Of a DNA stretch of 64,000 bases, positions 45,521 to 60,200 are shown piece by piece. Each line of letters opens with the position of its first letter. Positions within the stretch are counted from its first letter, which is position 1. Position numbers and translations under genes: made by a program. The notes beneath the pieces were generated by a model. That model ran no database searches and was not told the DNA's origin. It worked only from the letters and a program-made list of their open reading frames with translations. Source of the stretch: Sphagnum compactum (lineage: Eukaryota > Bryophyta > Sphagnopsida > Sphagnales); the NCBI GenBank assembly GCA_965153455.1, contig OZ234493.1, forward strand, positions 34,028,213-34,092,212, given 5' to 3'.

Positions 45521-48500
45521 CACCCATCATGAATTATTGGCCAATGATTGAATAATTGTGGATCATTCTTGTTTTTTGTTTATTTTGTGTGATGTAAAGC
45601 ATCATGGGAACACTAAGGTAAGCTTTACATTATATGTTTTAAGTCCAAAAGTAAAATAACAACATAGAAAAAACACGACGCATGTCAAAATTGCATAGTG
45701 TGTTTTTAAAGAAATTGACCTTTTATTTTAAAAACTTCATATCTTCCTTGTTTCTTAACCATTTTTAACAATTTAAAGTGTTATGGGTGCATCAAGTTAA
45801 GCTTTACATTAATTATTTGATCTCTAGAGATAAAAGAACAACATAAAAGAATCATGAAGAAAACAAATGTGTTAAATCTTAAAGTGTGAATTAAGCCAAT
45901 GACCAAACATTGACCTTATTTACTCTTAACAACTGTATCTTCCTCATTTTGCATTTTTTTTGAATAATTTAAATGGATGTGTGTGCACCAAGCCAAGATC
46001 AAAAAAATCTTTTGCATTTGCAAGGTAATGTCTTAGGATTTAAAGTTTTTTGAAAAATTACGTGTTTGTTCATTAGCCTATCTTGTAATAGTTGTAAATA
46101 GTTTGCGATTATAATGCACAATTTTCTTAACCCATATTTTTTGTCTTACTTTTCAAGTTTGTAAAGATATAATTAGATGCATTGAAAATATTAAAAACAA
46201 GTGACATTTGGAATAATCCGTTAAAAGAACTTTTGGCCTTAAAAGTTAAACCCAATTAAATATGATTATTTCAAATAACCTAGCTATTAGGCTTAAGCCT
46301 ACCTACCTATCTATCTAAGCCTAACTACCTATTTACTTAGCTTAGAAAAGGTAAGTAGTAATGCCTACCTATTTTAGGTCTATTTATTTATTGAACTAAA
46401 CACAACATGTCAACATTTTATTAGCTTTAAGTTGGATGACCTAAATTAAATTAATAAATATATTAAATATTAAAACAAACTTAGAATTGCCACCTATCCA
46501 TTGATGATTTGTTAGCACATCATTGCCGCATTAACACATTGTTGTTTATGTAATTGCATAGTAGTTACAATGATATACTTGCAATATAGTTGCACGAATT
46601 GCATATGTATATGGTTTCATATACAATGAATTTTGTTTGTTGCAACTCTTGCAACTTGTTCAATCACATTCGAATTGTAAAAACACATTAAATTACAAGT
46701 GATCGTTGCAACTCAAAACCTAGTTGTAAGCTTAATTGCAAAACATCCTATTTTTTCATAATGTACCTTGGAGACTACCTAGGGTTATCAAAAGCCTACA
46801 TAAAGGGCCAAATATAACTTACTTAAGGATTACCGAAGGCTTACATAGGTTATGGGATATTTAAAGGCTATTTAAAAATTACATAAAACTCTTATGTAAT
46901 CTTTAAATATCCTTTAGGTAGTTCCTAAATAATCTCCTTATGTAGTCACATAAATAACCTTCCTAGGTATCCCCTAACTTAAAAAAATCCCTAGATAGTT
47001 TCCTAAATAGCCTCATAACTATCCCTTAACTTTAAGACATTTTAAAATTATCTTTTAGGTAAGCCTTACATTGTCCTCAATTATTCTTTGACTAAGGTAG
47101 GATCTTAGGTACAATCCCTAAATATCCCTTAGGCAATCCCCTAAGTAGCTTTTAAATAAACCCCTATGTAATTTGATAAGTAATTTTTAGAATCCCTTGA
47201 CTTAGGAAGTTTTCTTATAGTTGCCTAAGTAGATGTTATGTGATTTTCTAAATAATTTTAAAACAACTTTTAAATAGTCCTTAAAATGACCTTATGTGGT
47301 TTCAAATGTAATCTTTTGACAACTCCTATTTTAAGTAAATAGGTGAATAGCCCATAAGTAAATAAGTAAATATTTTTTGGGTAGGAAAATAAATTGCCCA
47401 TAATTAAATAAGTAAATAACCCATGGTTAAATAGATAGGTAGCTAATAAGTAAGTAGGTAGGCCTAACCTAATTAACCGTTAAATAAATAATCCTTAGTT
47501 TATGTGACCATAATGTACGTAGATTATAATGTGGTTAGAGAAGTGATTATGAAAATCACTTTTGAAGCCTTTATCTTTAGTTTTGAAAATTATTTCTCAC
47601 TTTGCTAGACTTTAGATAGTCTGAATAGGGAAGATGAATGGTATAGTCCGAATCAAAGTGAGGCTCAAAGTAAGGATTGCTTTACGAATAACTCTATTGC
47701 ATAATTAATTTCAAATATGCTTGTGCTTAACTTAAACCAAGTAAAATTTGAATTTTTGTGGAGTAAATTTTTTTGATTACTAACTTCAATAAATGGTTTA
47801 AAATGTGAAAAGCACTTGTAAAACCAATCGTGACAATGGTACAAATTCATATAGGTGGAAAATATGTGATTTCGAAGAACTATGTATTTTTACCCATAAA
47901 TTTTGGTTGCAAATATTGTGAATACCCTAAGCAATCAAAGTTCATTTTAAGAAAGCCAAGTTACAAGTCATGTTCTGAATTTTTTTTTCCTTAATAAAAC
48001 TTAAGAATTTCCCATTACATAAAAACTAAAATTTCCTTGATCGTAAGAGAATGACTTTAAGAAATTGTACATACCTTAAAAGTCTTTTTTTGCTTCAAGT
48101 GAACAAAATTCAAAGAATAATGTGGTTTAATTTGTGAAACATGGCTCAACTTCAAAATAGTTTTCCTTAAAATAACTTATAATCTTTAGAATTTTGTTTA
48201 CTTTTATTGCATAGGCCTTTGAAAAATCTTCGAGAAAAATGATCCTTTATTTCAATTGAGCAAAATATAAAAAAGGTTGAAGGCATGCAAAAGTTCGAAT
48301 ACACAATATTTAATATATTTTTCCAAAAACATTAGCAAAATTACTCAAATCTACACTAGGGAAAGGAAAAACCCGCAACTTTTCCCCCTTTTTTTGTTGG
48401 GAAAAAACAACAAAAAAATTGTCAAAAATAAAAACCACTGGTGTTGTGTGCCCTCTTTCTTTATAATGTCATCATGCAACCATTTCTATGTTGGTCATTG

Positions 48501-50849
48501 GAACCCCATATCACCAAAAGTTCCTCTTTCATGTGTAAGTTGAAGTTCAACATCAATATATGTGATCAATTTGATTGTATTTTTTGGGGGTCATGCATCC
48601 TTGGCCTTAGTAGGTACTCAAGACTGTGAGTAAATCTACTTTGAATTCTGTTATGAAATGAACATGCCTTATGAATTTGTCAAATCTGAAGGAATTCTGA
48701 AATTATGACTTGCAATAACATCCTCATCTAGTGATGACCACCAAGTTCAACCCAATACAAGTTCTAAGAGGCATCAATGACATGTGAATTTGCTAATAGG
48801 AGAATGCCGACATAGTTGGATATATTGAACAAGAATGGGGATTGTGTAACACTGATTAACCAAATTTGCATGTTGCATGAAGTGGACCATTGTTGCCTCA
48901 CTACTACATTTTTACATGGCTATACATAGTGCATTCCAAGCAAGTTTACATTGAAGAGCAAATTCCCTAATTTGGACTCGTTTAAGGTGGTGAATCCCTC
49001 TAGTTATTATGAGTGAATAAGTTATGTTTACATGTGTGTGCAGCCTCTTGGATTTACAGAAGCAGACTTGAAGAATGCAGACTTCAAATTGCAGGCAAAA
49101 AGATTCAAAGGAAGATGGTAGGAAAGCAGCTGACACTGACTTCAGAATCATATAGTTTCATGGGCCAGTGAGTATATATGCATTTGCTCAAGGCTGTCAT
49201 GATGTAACCCAAAAAGGATGTGGGATGGAAACTCTCTTTGTTTGTTAGGGCTAGGTACTGTTTTTGGAAAGCTGAACTGCTTCAAGCTCAGACGGGTAGT
49301 CAGCATGATGTGACCCTTGGCAAGCTCCTTGACAAGTTGGGTAACTGATGGGGAGCTTAGTGGATCCCCTTTTGATTTTTTGTGCTTTTGTGTGGGATGG
49401 TGTAGAAGGAGCATATATGGCTGTTCAGAAGGTGCTCACACACTCATGATTGTGCTTGGATAAAGGGGCTGCAGATGATGATGCTAAGGGTCTGAATGGA
49501 AGCTAGTCAGTTGTTAGTAGCTTGTGGAACTGAAGAAGAGAGTGGCAGCAGCATCAATTGAGCTTTCAACATGGAAGCAGGAAGCAGGAGAGGTGTGTAT
49601 AAAATATTCAGTTTGTGTGCAGATGTGAGAAGTTGTAATAATGGTATGTAGGCAAAAGAATGTGTTGTTCTACTAGCTAGAGAATGAGCAATTTTGGCAA
49701 GCAAGAGTGCAGACCTGTGCTAATTTGTTCTAAAATTGAACTTTGAGATTTGAATGCATGACATCTTATGAGTTGTTTGTGAAAGAGGCTGAAATTGACT
49801 AATTTTTTGTTGGAAAAATATATATCATTGGTTGTGGCCAGGACTAGAAATAACTATCCATCTTTGGAAAAGAACAAGGTTGTACAAGTAAGGTCAGATG
49901 ACATGTTTTGTTGTCCAATTCCATGACCTTCTTCTTTGTGAAAGGATGTAGAACACAGTTTGTCAATAACCTGACATGATTTATTTAAGAGATGACCTTT
50001 TCTCAAGTCATTGGCAAATTGCATGTTTGAAAGGGTTTTCATTCAGGAAAATGCAAGTGAATGGATGGATTGTTCTTGAAGGGCTAATAGGACATAAATG
50101 CATGAAGTTGGTTGCTGTTGAAAAGAACCCTTGGTACGTTTCATTGGTCCCAGTTAAATTCCCAGTTAAGTTTGGAACTTGATATAACCATGGTTAGTTT
50201 CCAACCTTAGTTAGTTAGTTTTTTTTTTTTTTTCAAAAATTTCATGAATCAACATGTAGTTTGGTTTTGAACCTGGTTCTTCACATTCTTGAACTTTCTT
50301 CCCATTTTGGATCCTTGAAAAGAGTCCAAAGAAATGTCTAGTTTTAGGTACTTACACACAACTTAACATTGAGGATTGGGCAAGTACTAGCATTGTACAA
50401 CCAATAAAAAGGTTGCCACCCGAATAAAAAAAAGGTATAATTCTACATACAACCTTTTCCAAAATGAAAATACCTATGTACCTAAGAAAAAGTACAAAAT
50501 TCAATACCTGACTAAATAGAGAAATTGAAATCTATAGGAGAAAGATTTGCAAGCAGTTCTAGTTCCTGCAAAGGGTATGGTATGACAGGGTCCAGTTTTG
50601 AAACTTGCTTATTAGTACAGGGTCAGCTTCAGCACATGTTTGCCGAATAACTAACTAACTAATTAATTAATTAGTTAGTTTTGAAGATTCAATTTGAAAA
50701 ATAAAAATATTCCTGAGTAATTCAAAAAAAATCTTTTAAATTTACCTTCACAAATTTTTTTTCTTTGAGACTTTTAAGAAAAAAAATTCAGCATAAAGAA
50801 ATTTATGAAAAAAAATCCACAATACCTACCTACTCACACTACTTGCTGA
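45521..50849. other. AT-rich gene-free stretch
   Basis: No coding gene is supported. From 46240 to 47480 the sequence is a diffuse field of CCTAAGTA/TACCTA/TTTAGG words on both strands, with TTATGGGATA near 46850 matching copies at 42.3 kb. Around 49.1-49.4 kb an 88-codon open frame lies on the minus strand without recognisable domains. The interval 49.4-50.2 kb has near-average composition but no gene could be assigned. Confidence 0.45.
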
Positions 50850-51420
50850 CGTTTTATCTTTTTCTAGTTAAACTTCTATTTATGAACAAAAACCTCTAGC
50901 TCTTCCAGGCTAAACCTTTACCTCTGAGCAAAACCTCTCTATTAATTTTTGTCTAAACCTTTATCTCTTAGCAAAATGTTTTATTTCTTCTTGATTATAT
51001 ATTTAGTTCTTAACAAAACCTTTCTATTTCATGGCTTAATCTTTACATTTTGTCCAAACCTATATCTTCTTAGCTAAACTTCTCTTTTTTGGGGAAATTT
51101 TTTATTTTTTTCTAACTAAATTTCTATCTCTTAACAAAACTTCTTTATTTCTTAACAAAACTTTGCCTCTCTTCGAAACCTCTATATTTTCTTGAATAAA
51201 ATTTTACCTCTTGATAATAGCTCTCTATTTATTAGCTAAACTTTTTTTTTTTTAACAAGACTTTTTTATTTTTTTAACTAAACCTTTAACTATTTTTTAA
51301 CCTAAACTTTTACCTCTCAACAAATTTTTTTTATTACTTGACTAAACCTTTACTTTTTGACAAAACTTTTTTACTTTTTAACTAAACTTTTACCTCTTTA
51401 TTAACCTTAGGTGGGTATTA
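50850..51420. repeat. Degenerate ~40-bp minisatellite
   Basis: The block is built from diverged copies of a unit like CTAAACCTTTACCTCTTAAC followed by AAAACCTCTTTATTTCTTAA. At least ten copies can be followed by the recurring CTAAAC-TTTA-CTCTT and AACAAAAC-T words. Divergence between copies is high, so the array is old. Confidence 0.75.
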
Positions 51421-54400
51421 CTAGTGAGTCAAATTTGTAATGAGCTGACAACTTTCCTTATGTAGGTATTGTATTGTTTTAAAATTCGTGACATTACCAA
51501 TAAAACTTTGCAATTCAAATGGGATTATTGTATTTATGTTTTTTAATCCATTTGTTGCATTTAATTTTACCTCCAAATTAATATATTGCGTTCATGAATA
51601 TGAGTGTTTGATGTAATACTTGGAATTAGTATGGTGAATTTATATTATCATATGATGCATAAAGACACTTGGTGCAAATGGGATAACATTGTTACAATAC
51701 ATGTTTGTTATATTGGAAATAATAGATTATCATGTAATTTTATTCCAATGATGGAAGTAGTTTTAGGGTAGTTTTTCTTTTTATGTATGTAATAATTAAT
51801 ATTTTTTTCATCAAATTTTAACACTGTTGTGACCAAAAATACCTTGGTGTGAATTAGACAAAACTTTGTTTTGAAAAATAAAATGCAAAAGTAACCATAT
51901 TGAAATAGTGAATTCCCATCTGCCAAAAGTAAAAAAAATTTTACAAAAAAATTATTTTATTATTTACCCTTGCTTTAAAAAATGCATGGTCAAAACAACT
52001 ATTTATAAAGCTTTCCTCCAAACCTAATATTTCACAATTTACAATTTTAATAATGTAACAATCATAGTGTTTAGTTTATATCCTTCATCTTTCACATATT
52101 AGGCAGTGATTGTTTTCTTCAAATCATGTTGTTCCAACAAATAAACTAATTTTTTAGCTAGATGTTACAAGACATTATTTTTGTAGTTTCAAAAAGTCTA
52201 ATGGTAAGAGCTTTGGTTGGTAACTAGGTTACAAAAAATTAATTACAAGTGGGAAAATATCACGACCCTTTTTTGAGGTTCATAAATCAAAGCTTATAGT
52301 TACCAAAAACATTTTGCCAATGTTGGTAAAACATATTTAATAATTTCACTTTTTCCACCAACTTACGTAGAATCTTTTATGGAAATTAATTCTTAAAAGG
52401 AAAGAGAATCCTTGGACACAAATGCATAATCAAACATTGAACCACACATTTTTCACAAACTACATAAACAAATCATTTTTGACGATCGAAAGGCCAATAT
52501 CTTGCACAAAGTCCCTTTGTTTCACATATCATCTTTCTTGAAAAGAATTTTTGCAAGAAAAAAACTAGAAATTAAATTTTCAAATACATTTGACCTTTTC
52601 TTTATTGGTTGCCTTTAAACACACCTCCTTTCAAGGGAGAATTAATTTCCTCATCAAATATTTTTGCAATTATATAATGTTTATATCCTTTTCTTGCTTT
52701 AGTTTTTAGATTTAGAATTAAGATTATATTATCATAACAAATAATACATTGCATAGTTTGTGCATGAGAAACTTCTAAACATCTTTGTTATCATTCACAC
52801 AAAAGAAATCCCAACAATGCATTCTTGTTATGTGGTTTCCAAGCTTCTCTTTGGCCATGCAATTTTTACAATTTTAAAAATTTACTTATTTGCATTTTTA
52901 TTTATGTTTAATTACATTATCCTCTCTTAATTGCAAAGGTTCTTCTTCCATTGTTACTTCATTCATAAATATTTCACATGTATTTTCACTTATTTTATTT
53001 TCATTTTCAAAGGACTTCTTGAAATTTCAATTTTCACAAGATAATGTAACAAAAGGTGTAGGAAAAAAAATACCATTATATGATATACCAAATTCTACCA
53101 ACAATGTACAACAAAAAAAAACATTTACTAAAACATTTCTACTCTCATTAATGTGCAAAATTACAATAAAGAAATACTTTCCACAAATAAAAATATTAAT
53201 TTTTGTAGGTAAGATCACAAATCTTTCACAAAAATAAACTAAAATGTTAGAATTAAAATTCAAAAACTTGCTTTTGAAACACCACAAAAGATATTTTAAA
53301 ATATAAAAAAAAATAAAAACAAAAATTAATTACAAAGAAAACCAAAAAGAAAAGAAAAGAAAAAGGCTAAACAAAATACATAAAAAATAAAACAATGAAG
53401 GAAAAAAACTGAATTTTTTTTCTTTTGAAGCGTATTTTTACAACTTGAAGTTAATGTCCAAGTGCAAGTGCTCTAGGATTCACAACTTGCACTTCAAAAG
53501 GGAACTTGCACAACCACAAACAACACATAACATTGGCTTGAATCAACAACAAAAATCACTAGGAAAGGAAGGGGTTAGTACTTGCTTGAAGTAGCTCACA
53601 ATAGCTTGAAGCAATAATTCACAACAATTCACACCTTACAACTCCACCACACCAAACTCACACAAAGAACCTTGCAAATCGAACCTCATAATAGCTTGCA
53701 TGAAACACATGAAAATCACACAAAGCAAAACAAATTCAGACACAAACCATAAAATTTATGAACCAAAACACAAAACATAATATAAAAGCACAAGAGGTGA
53801 GAGTTCAAGCACTAAAGTAAGTTAAAAAACAACCATTATCACATTGGGGAAACAAGAAAAGATAAATATGTTGAATGCTACCAAAAGAAACAAAAATTGG
53901 AAAACATAAAACAGTAAACCCTAGTTGCTTTAATCCTACACTAACCCTAAGAATTGGATCAAGGTTCCTTGAAAGAATCTCCTATTTATATATATATATA
54001 TTTTTTAAATGAACCCAATTATTGAAGTGAAAATTTTTTTTGTAACCGAAATCAATTTATAACTAAATCCAGTAGAATCTTAAGTGATGCAATGTAACCA
54101 AAACTGGTTTTATGGTGTAACCGAAATCAAATTTATGGAACTAAAACTGGATTTGTTTTAATTGAAACTGGATTTAAGGATGTTTATTTTTAGAATTGAA
54201 AATCTAGAAATGATCAGTTAAACTGATAGTTAGGGTGTTTTTTAATAAGGTTTGGAAGGCATATATCTAGGGGGAACTTTAGTTTCTCTCCCTTTCCAAA
54301 AAGAAGATTGTACGAAGTTTTTTCAAGCCTCCTTGTGAAGAAAGCTCAAACCTTTTGAGCTTTTGCCTTCTTTTGGAAATAATCAATGTTTTTTGCTAGA

Positions 54401-54700
54401 CTATTATTTTCTCCATAGGCTTTTTATGTTTCCAATTATGTTCATTCAATGTGTGTGTTTTTCCAGGGTTATCTTATTGCTATCACATGAGTTTTAGGTT
54501 TGTGTTTTGATATCTAAGGTGGTTGCAAGTGTATTACCCCACTTCAAATCTAGTAGTGTGAATCCCCTACCGAAAATTGCAATACTCCGGAAATCTAATT
54601 GATTCACTAATAGTTGAATTTCGGTGGTTTCAAATATCACCCCCCTTTAAATAAGAATTTATTAAATTTTTGTTGCATTCACAAACCTAGTTATTTACCA
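51421..54700. other. AT-rich stretch, right part probably a gypsy LTR
   Basis: No gene is seen in 51421-53400. The segment of roughly 53420-54700 is less AT-rich, ends next to a primer-site-like word (ATTTGGTGACC at 54713) and precedes the gypsy gag remains, so it may be their 5' LTR and leader. Its borders could not be fixed. Confidence 0.35.
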
Positions 54701-56210
54701 AGTGGCCTTAACATTTGGTGACCATACTACGGATACAAAACTAGAATACCTAGTTCCATAACTATAAGCTTGGCATAAGGATAAAGTTATTTGACTTTAT
54801 TTAGCATTGGCCTTTTTGGCTTGATCTCATAAGGATTATTTTTAAATATTTTTCACTAAATGTTTTTGCTATTTTTTTTCCATTAATTTTTTTTGTCTTA
54901 GCACAATAAAAGAAAAATAAATATAACGAAATATCTACCATTTTTTGTTTGGGTGTATTATGTCGACTATTATGATGAAAGGTATGCTGAAAAATTTGGA
55001 TGAGGTTTTGCAAGAAAGTGCAAGAAATGGCCGACCAATTTATGAACCGGATCAATCCAAAGTGGATGATGACATTGTCACTACATTTCATAACAGCGAT
55101 GCGTTGGAAACCAGAATCGAAAAAATAGAACTGGACATCGAAATAGTTCAATTACCGAAATTGATGGGGGAGCCTTTCCCGAGGCTATTGCCCATTACAT
55201 TACAACAAGGAGTCTCTTGAGATCCTACCGAAAATCCAACTTTTTGGTACCATGAAGGAATGCGCCCTAGCTCAACCGCTTCGAAGGCCAATTTAAATCA
55301 AATCCAAGAACGTTTGGAAGAGTTATGACACCCTCAAGACCCTCAGGAAAAAGATAACTTGGAAGATAACTATAACAGTCGTTTGTCGAGAATGAATCTC
55401 GTGGGTGACAATGAGCTTCACCTAGAAAATCCGATAACTTATGTTTTCAATGTGAAAGCTTCTCCTCATGTGTGTTCATTTTGTCATGGGTTTGGGCATT
55501 TGTTAACCAGCTATCCCTATAGATTTAATCGAGTTAAAGTTCAGCCAATTTTGCCAATCGCACTTCCTCTAGTAAATCCTCCCATAGCTCCAGTTCCTAC
55601 TTACCCAAATATTGTACCAAGGAATTCTGGTTCACACTTGGGTATCGAGGGAGATAGGGGTGAATTTCCAGGATTTTCAAATCCCACAGGAAATCTTTTC
55701 CTCCCCCAAAGGCCTATGGTTTTTTTGTGGCATTGGCTTCTATGCAGCCCTATTGGCCCATTATGGGATAACCCTATCAAGGGGGGAGACCGGTTGCAAC
55801 ACCAAGATGGGGCTGGTCAAATATGATGCCAGGAGACGACGTGGTTATGGTTGTAATGACCATGGTCGAAAAATGAAAAGTGCAATGATTGGGACGAACA
55901 TTTGCACACAATTTTATTTGTTTGCCAAACAACATTCAAGGTCACTATTAGGCGTACCCCTTTCCAACTCATATATGGGCTTCACCCATTAATGCCCACA
56001 GAATATTTCCTTCCTTTGGAGAATAATCCAATGGATCACACTCTGATACTTGTTCTATCTAGTTGAATAGTCGACTTAGAAAAGCTGGAAGAATCTTATC
56101 ATTTGCTGCTGAGATGACTACAAAACGATAATCCAATTTGGCAAAATGGGCGAATCAACACTACAAATAGAAATCCTTTGCCCTTGGTGACCATCTCTTA
56201 TGGTTTCCGA
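54701..56210 (+). mobile_element. Ty3/gypsy relic: gag plus integrase end, polymerase missing
   Basis: A frame from 54960 reads a gag-like helical region (DEVLQESARNGRPIYEPDQSK), and 55359-55826 contains VCSFCHGFGHLLTSYPY, a C-X2-C-X4-H-X4 zinc knuckle whose last Cys is Tyr. At 55930-56040 the sequence reads TPFQLIYGLHPLMPTEYFLP, the TPFELVYG-type C-terminal integrase motif of gypsy elements. The protease, reverse transcriptase and RNase H between them are absent, so the copy has a large internal deletion as well as stops. Confidence 0.7.
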
Positions 56211-57255
56211 AGTCCAGAAAAACTCACCATGGAAATTTCAAATGGCAATGATTTGGGCTATACCGAATCTAGTATTGTCTCCCCAACAACACTGTTTTGT
56301 TGGTCACGGTAAACAAATTCGACCCACACCCCATCCTTGTAAATGTAAACAAGCTCAGGCCTTACCAACTTTCTGTAGTTTCCTGACGATAGGAATCAAG
56401 GGTACAAGGGGGGGGGGAGATCCCAATGAACAACCAAAATGGAATGAAGAAAACAAATCGGAAGTGGAGGATGACACACAACCAAAAGTGAACAGTTAGC
56501 CAATTATCGTTCCATTGAAACAATACTTCAACAATGAATTGGAAATGGACAATCATCCGGTTATAGCTCCATCGAAATTGTTCTTTGACAATGAACCGAA
56601 ATTCAATGAGGTTTAGGTTAGTCTGGAAAAGTAATTGGAAACGAATCATATGGATACTACTTCACCAAAAAAAATCTTTGGCCCAAAACCAAAATGGAAT
56701 AAGGATCCGGTTACAACTCCTCCAGAAACGGAGATTACACATTTGATTACATTTTTCATCTACCGGAACTGGAAGTGACAGAAACAGTTTCCTTCCTACC
56801 ATTAAATGATGGGCGTGGCATAGGTGGCTTTTCACTTGAAAGATGATGCGAACAAACTCCAAATGGGACAAAGAACAATGAAACATGGTGTAAGAAAAAC
56901 CAAGTTGGGTGTTACATGGTACAAATTGTGTACCTGGAAATAACCATGGGAAGACTGGGAATCAGAGAAGAAAAATCGATGACAATTTCTCTTTCGCACA
57001 TTGAAGACGTGTAAAACGGAAGTGACGAATCAAACACCACTAGATCCAGTAAAATTGATGTCATCAACAAAGAAACAATTACCAATAATAGTTATCAAAA
57101 ACCAATTACGAAAAACTGAGGTCAAAGAACCAACTAGAAAACAACATTACAAATAATCAAGTACAAAAACAAAATTACCCAAAAACAATTATAAAAAAGC
57201 GGTTACCAAAAGTAGTTATGAAATAAATATTACCAAGGAAATAGCAAAATTTGGT
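56211..57255. other. Continuation of the gypsy relic region, no domain recognised
   Basis: Open frames are short. From 56400 to 56600 a frame is rich in Asn, Glu and Pro (EQPKWNEENKSEVEDD), as seen in 3' regions of some retroelements. 57020-57200 is a run of AATTACNAAAA-like words. There is no gene. Confidence 0.35.
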
Positions 57256-60200
57256 TTGTGGATGAATAAAGCAGCATGTGACACTTTTGCCTTTGTCATC
57301 AATTTTCTAACACCACAATGGGAGCCTCGTCATGTATGTGTGGGTCTTTTTGAGGTTAATGACACAACAAGGGCTAGATTAACAAAACAAATGACAACTT
57401 TATTAGAAAGGTTCAAGCTTACTTCCAAGATTTTATGTTTTGTTAAAAATGAAGGCACAAACCTAGGGACAATGATTGCAACCTTAAGATTTGTGGTGAC
57501 ATGTGAAGCATTAAAACTATATGTGCCTTTTGATGGGTTTGCTTTGGGCATGCAATGAATAAGGCTACCAAATGTAACTTCTAATGAGAAGGTTGCAACA
57601 GATTTGGCACCAATGAATATTAAATCATCATAAACAACTTTACAAGCTTGCATTACTTGGCCCAAAAAATCAATGATTAGAGTCGTAAGAAATTATATCA
57701 TTGACTATAGTCATAAGATATTACTTCAAATCCTATGTGTAAAAAGTTATAGTCATATATTAATGGTGCATTTGATTTGATAAATGATAACATGATAATA
57801 GGAAAGATGACATCATTTTTTCATTGCAAGTTTTCATCCATACGACATCTATGGATTGATGACAAAATAATGTGAATATCCAAAATATTATTTGAAAATG
57901 TGATAATGATAAAATCATTTCAAATATAACTAAGGAATGATAATGCAAATGACATGGATAAAATGATTTATCAGGACATAGACAATATGGACATAAAATT
58001 AATTTACAATGATTTAAAAATGACTAATAATCATTAATAGACAAATATAAGGAATTACATCATGCAAGGAATTAATTTTGACTAATGTTTATACATGTAT
58101 AGGCAATCTAAAAAATTTTATATTTTAATTTAAAAATCAAATAGAAATGTAAAATGTGGGAAATATATAATTTATTTGTAAATTAAAATTTTATCATAAA
58201 TTTAAGTACATATATATATATGTATGTATATAAGAAAATAAATTTATAATAAATGTGTAAAATAATAATATTACTATGCAACAATATTAAATTTTATATG
58301 TAAAAATGAATAAAATTCATATGTTCAAAAATTATTAATTTCCTAATATTAAATTAGTATTTAAGAATTTTAACTAAAATATTTTGAATAAATTTATACA
58401 TCATACTTAATAGGATTAATATTTAAAAAATTAATATATATTTTAGATATAATTTATTTATGATCTAGTTATAAATATTTTATGTGGATAAATTATATGG
58501 ACTCATATGTCTAAATTAGAATTTATTAATAAAATTATGACATATGTTGGAAACAAAATTGTTTAATATAAATTCCCAAATCAAATGAAGGTTTAAAATA
58601 TGAAGTATATATTTTATTTATTCTTGTATTAACCATTAAGGTTTTTCCAATTTACAAATCATGTGTTTGAATTTATTTTTTAAAGAAGGGTCATTAAAAG
58701 GTTATTCAATAGTGAAATTCAAAATTGTTTTTGAAATGAATTTATATATATTTCTAAAAAATTACATATTTTTGTACATTATTGAAGAAAATTTATGAAT
58801 AAAATTTCAATTTTTTCATTTAGGAAAATTATCAATGAGATATGACTTATCAAATTTGAAGCTTTGTGTTATTTTTAAATGAAATATCGTGTAAATGGAA
58901 TAAACATTAAATTATTTACACAACAAGTGTGGTGGCTTGATGATAAAGGAATTGAACTGCATCTTTGGGACCCCCTTGGGGTCCAAGAGTCAAACTTCAC
59001 AAATGACATTTATTATGGTCAACAATGGAATATTGATTGAATATTTTTTAACCTACTTAGTTTACTTAGGTTAGGTGCTTACTTAGGTAGATTAAATGGC
59101 TACTTAGCCATTTAAACTAGGTGATGATACATGTCAACAATGGATAGGATGAAAAATATTGAAATTAAAATACATAATTTATTATTTATATTATATACAA
59201 TAAATTTATGATAATTAATATTATGGTGTAAAAATTTAATTTTACCCAAGTTTTTTGGGTTCAATTTATAATAGTAAAAAACAAATTACACAATGATTAA
59301 ACTATCACTAATGGTTTCACATATGTCCTTCATGAACACAGGATGAAGTGTGCCACATCATGTACTAAATGACTATTGTCCTAAACAAATTGTTCGTAAT
59401 GACTTTAGGGCTATTAATCATTTTTATCCTTTTTGATTGGAATACTAATCATAGACTCAATCATGTATTTGAAGATTTTTTATAATGAAGAAAGAAATTG
59501 ATAAAGTTGATGTTGTGTTGAGATTTGTTCAATGTTTAGGAGTTTTTCATTTTCAAGGTAACACATGGCTTCGAGTTGTTTATTGTGCATTTTAAGGAAA
59601 GGCTCCAAAGAATGGAAGTGTGTATGCTTGGATTGTGGTTCACACGAATGAAAGCTAACAACACCTATGAATATTCATTTTGCACCAAAGGTATCAATGT
59701 TTCAACAATATTTGATTTATCAAAAATCAATTGTTATGTGTTATGATTGTCAAACTAAAGCATTGGCCAACAAGATTCCTTGTGCAATGACATGGGTGAT
59801 TATAGAAGCAATTTGTGAAGTCCTTGTTCCAATTGTAGCAACTTGGTTGCTTTTTGATGCACTTGCTAGCACAATCAAGTTGTATGTGAGATTGGAGAAG
59901 GAGAAATTGGACATGTAGGCCAAAGTTGATCTTGTCACATATTTGGACATCCAAATGAATGTGAAACAATTTGAGGCTAACATAAAATAGCAAGTGACAT
60001 GTGTTTTGCACCTTTTTTTGGGTTTCATGAATTGCCATAATGCACCCAAGGCACACAATATGTTGGCTTTCATGTTAGATCCTCGTCTTAAGCATTATAG
60101 CTTGGTAGGAAATTATGTTGGTCATGCATCAACAATTGATATTGCTTATACATATGATGCACACTTTTTCCTTCCAACCTTCCAAGAGTTGTATCAGAAG

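Noticed and set aside
58928-59000. A tRNA-like or SINE head (GTGTGGTGGCTTGATGATAAAGG ... AGAGTCAAACTTC)
   Set aside because: The B-box is poor and the arms do not pair; too weak to annotate.
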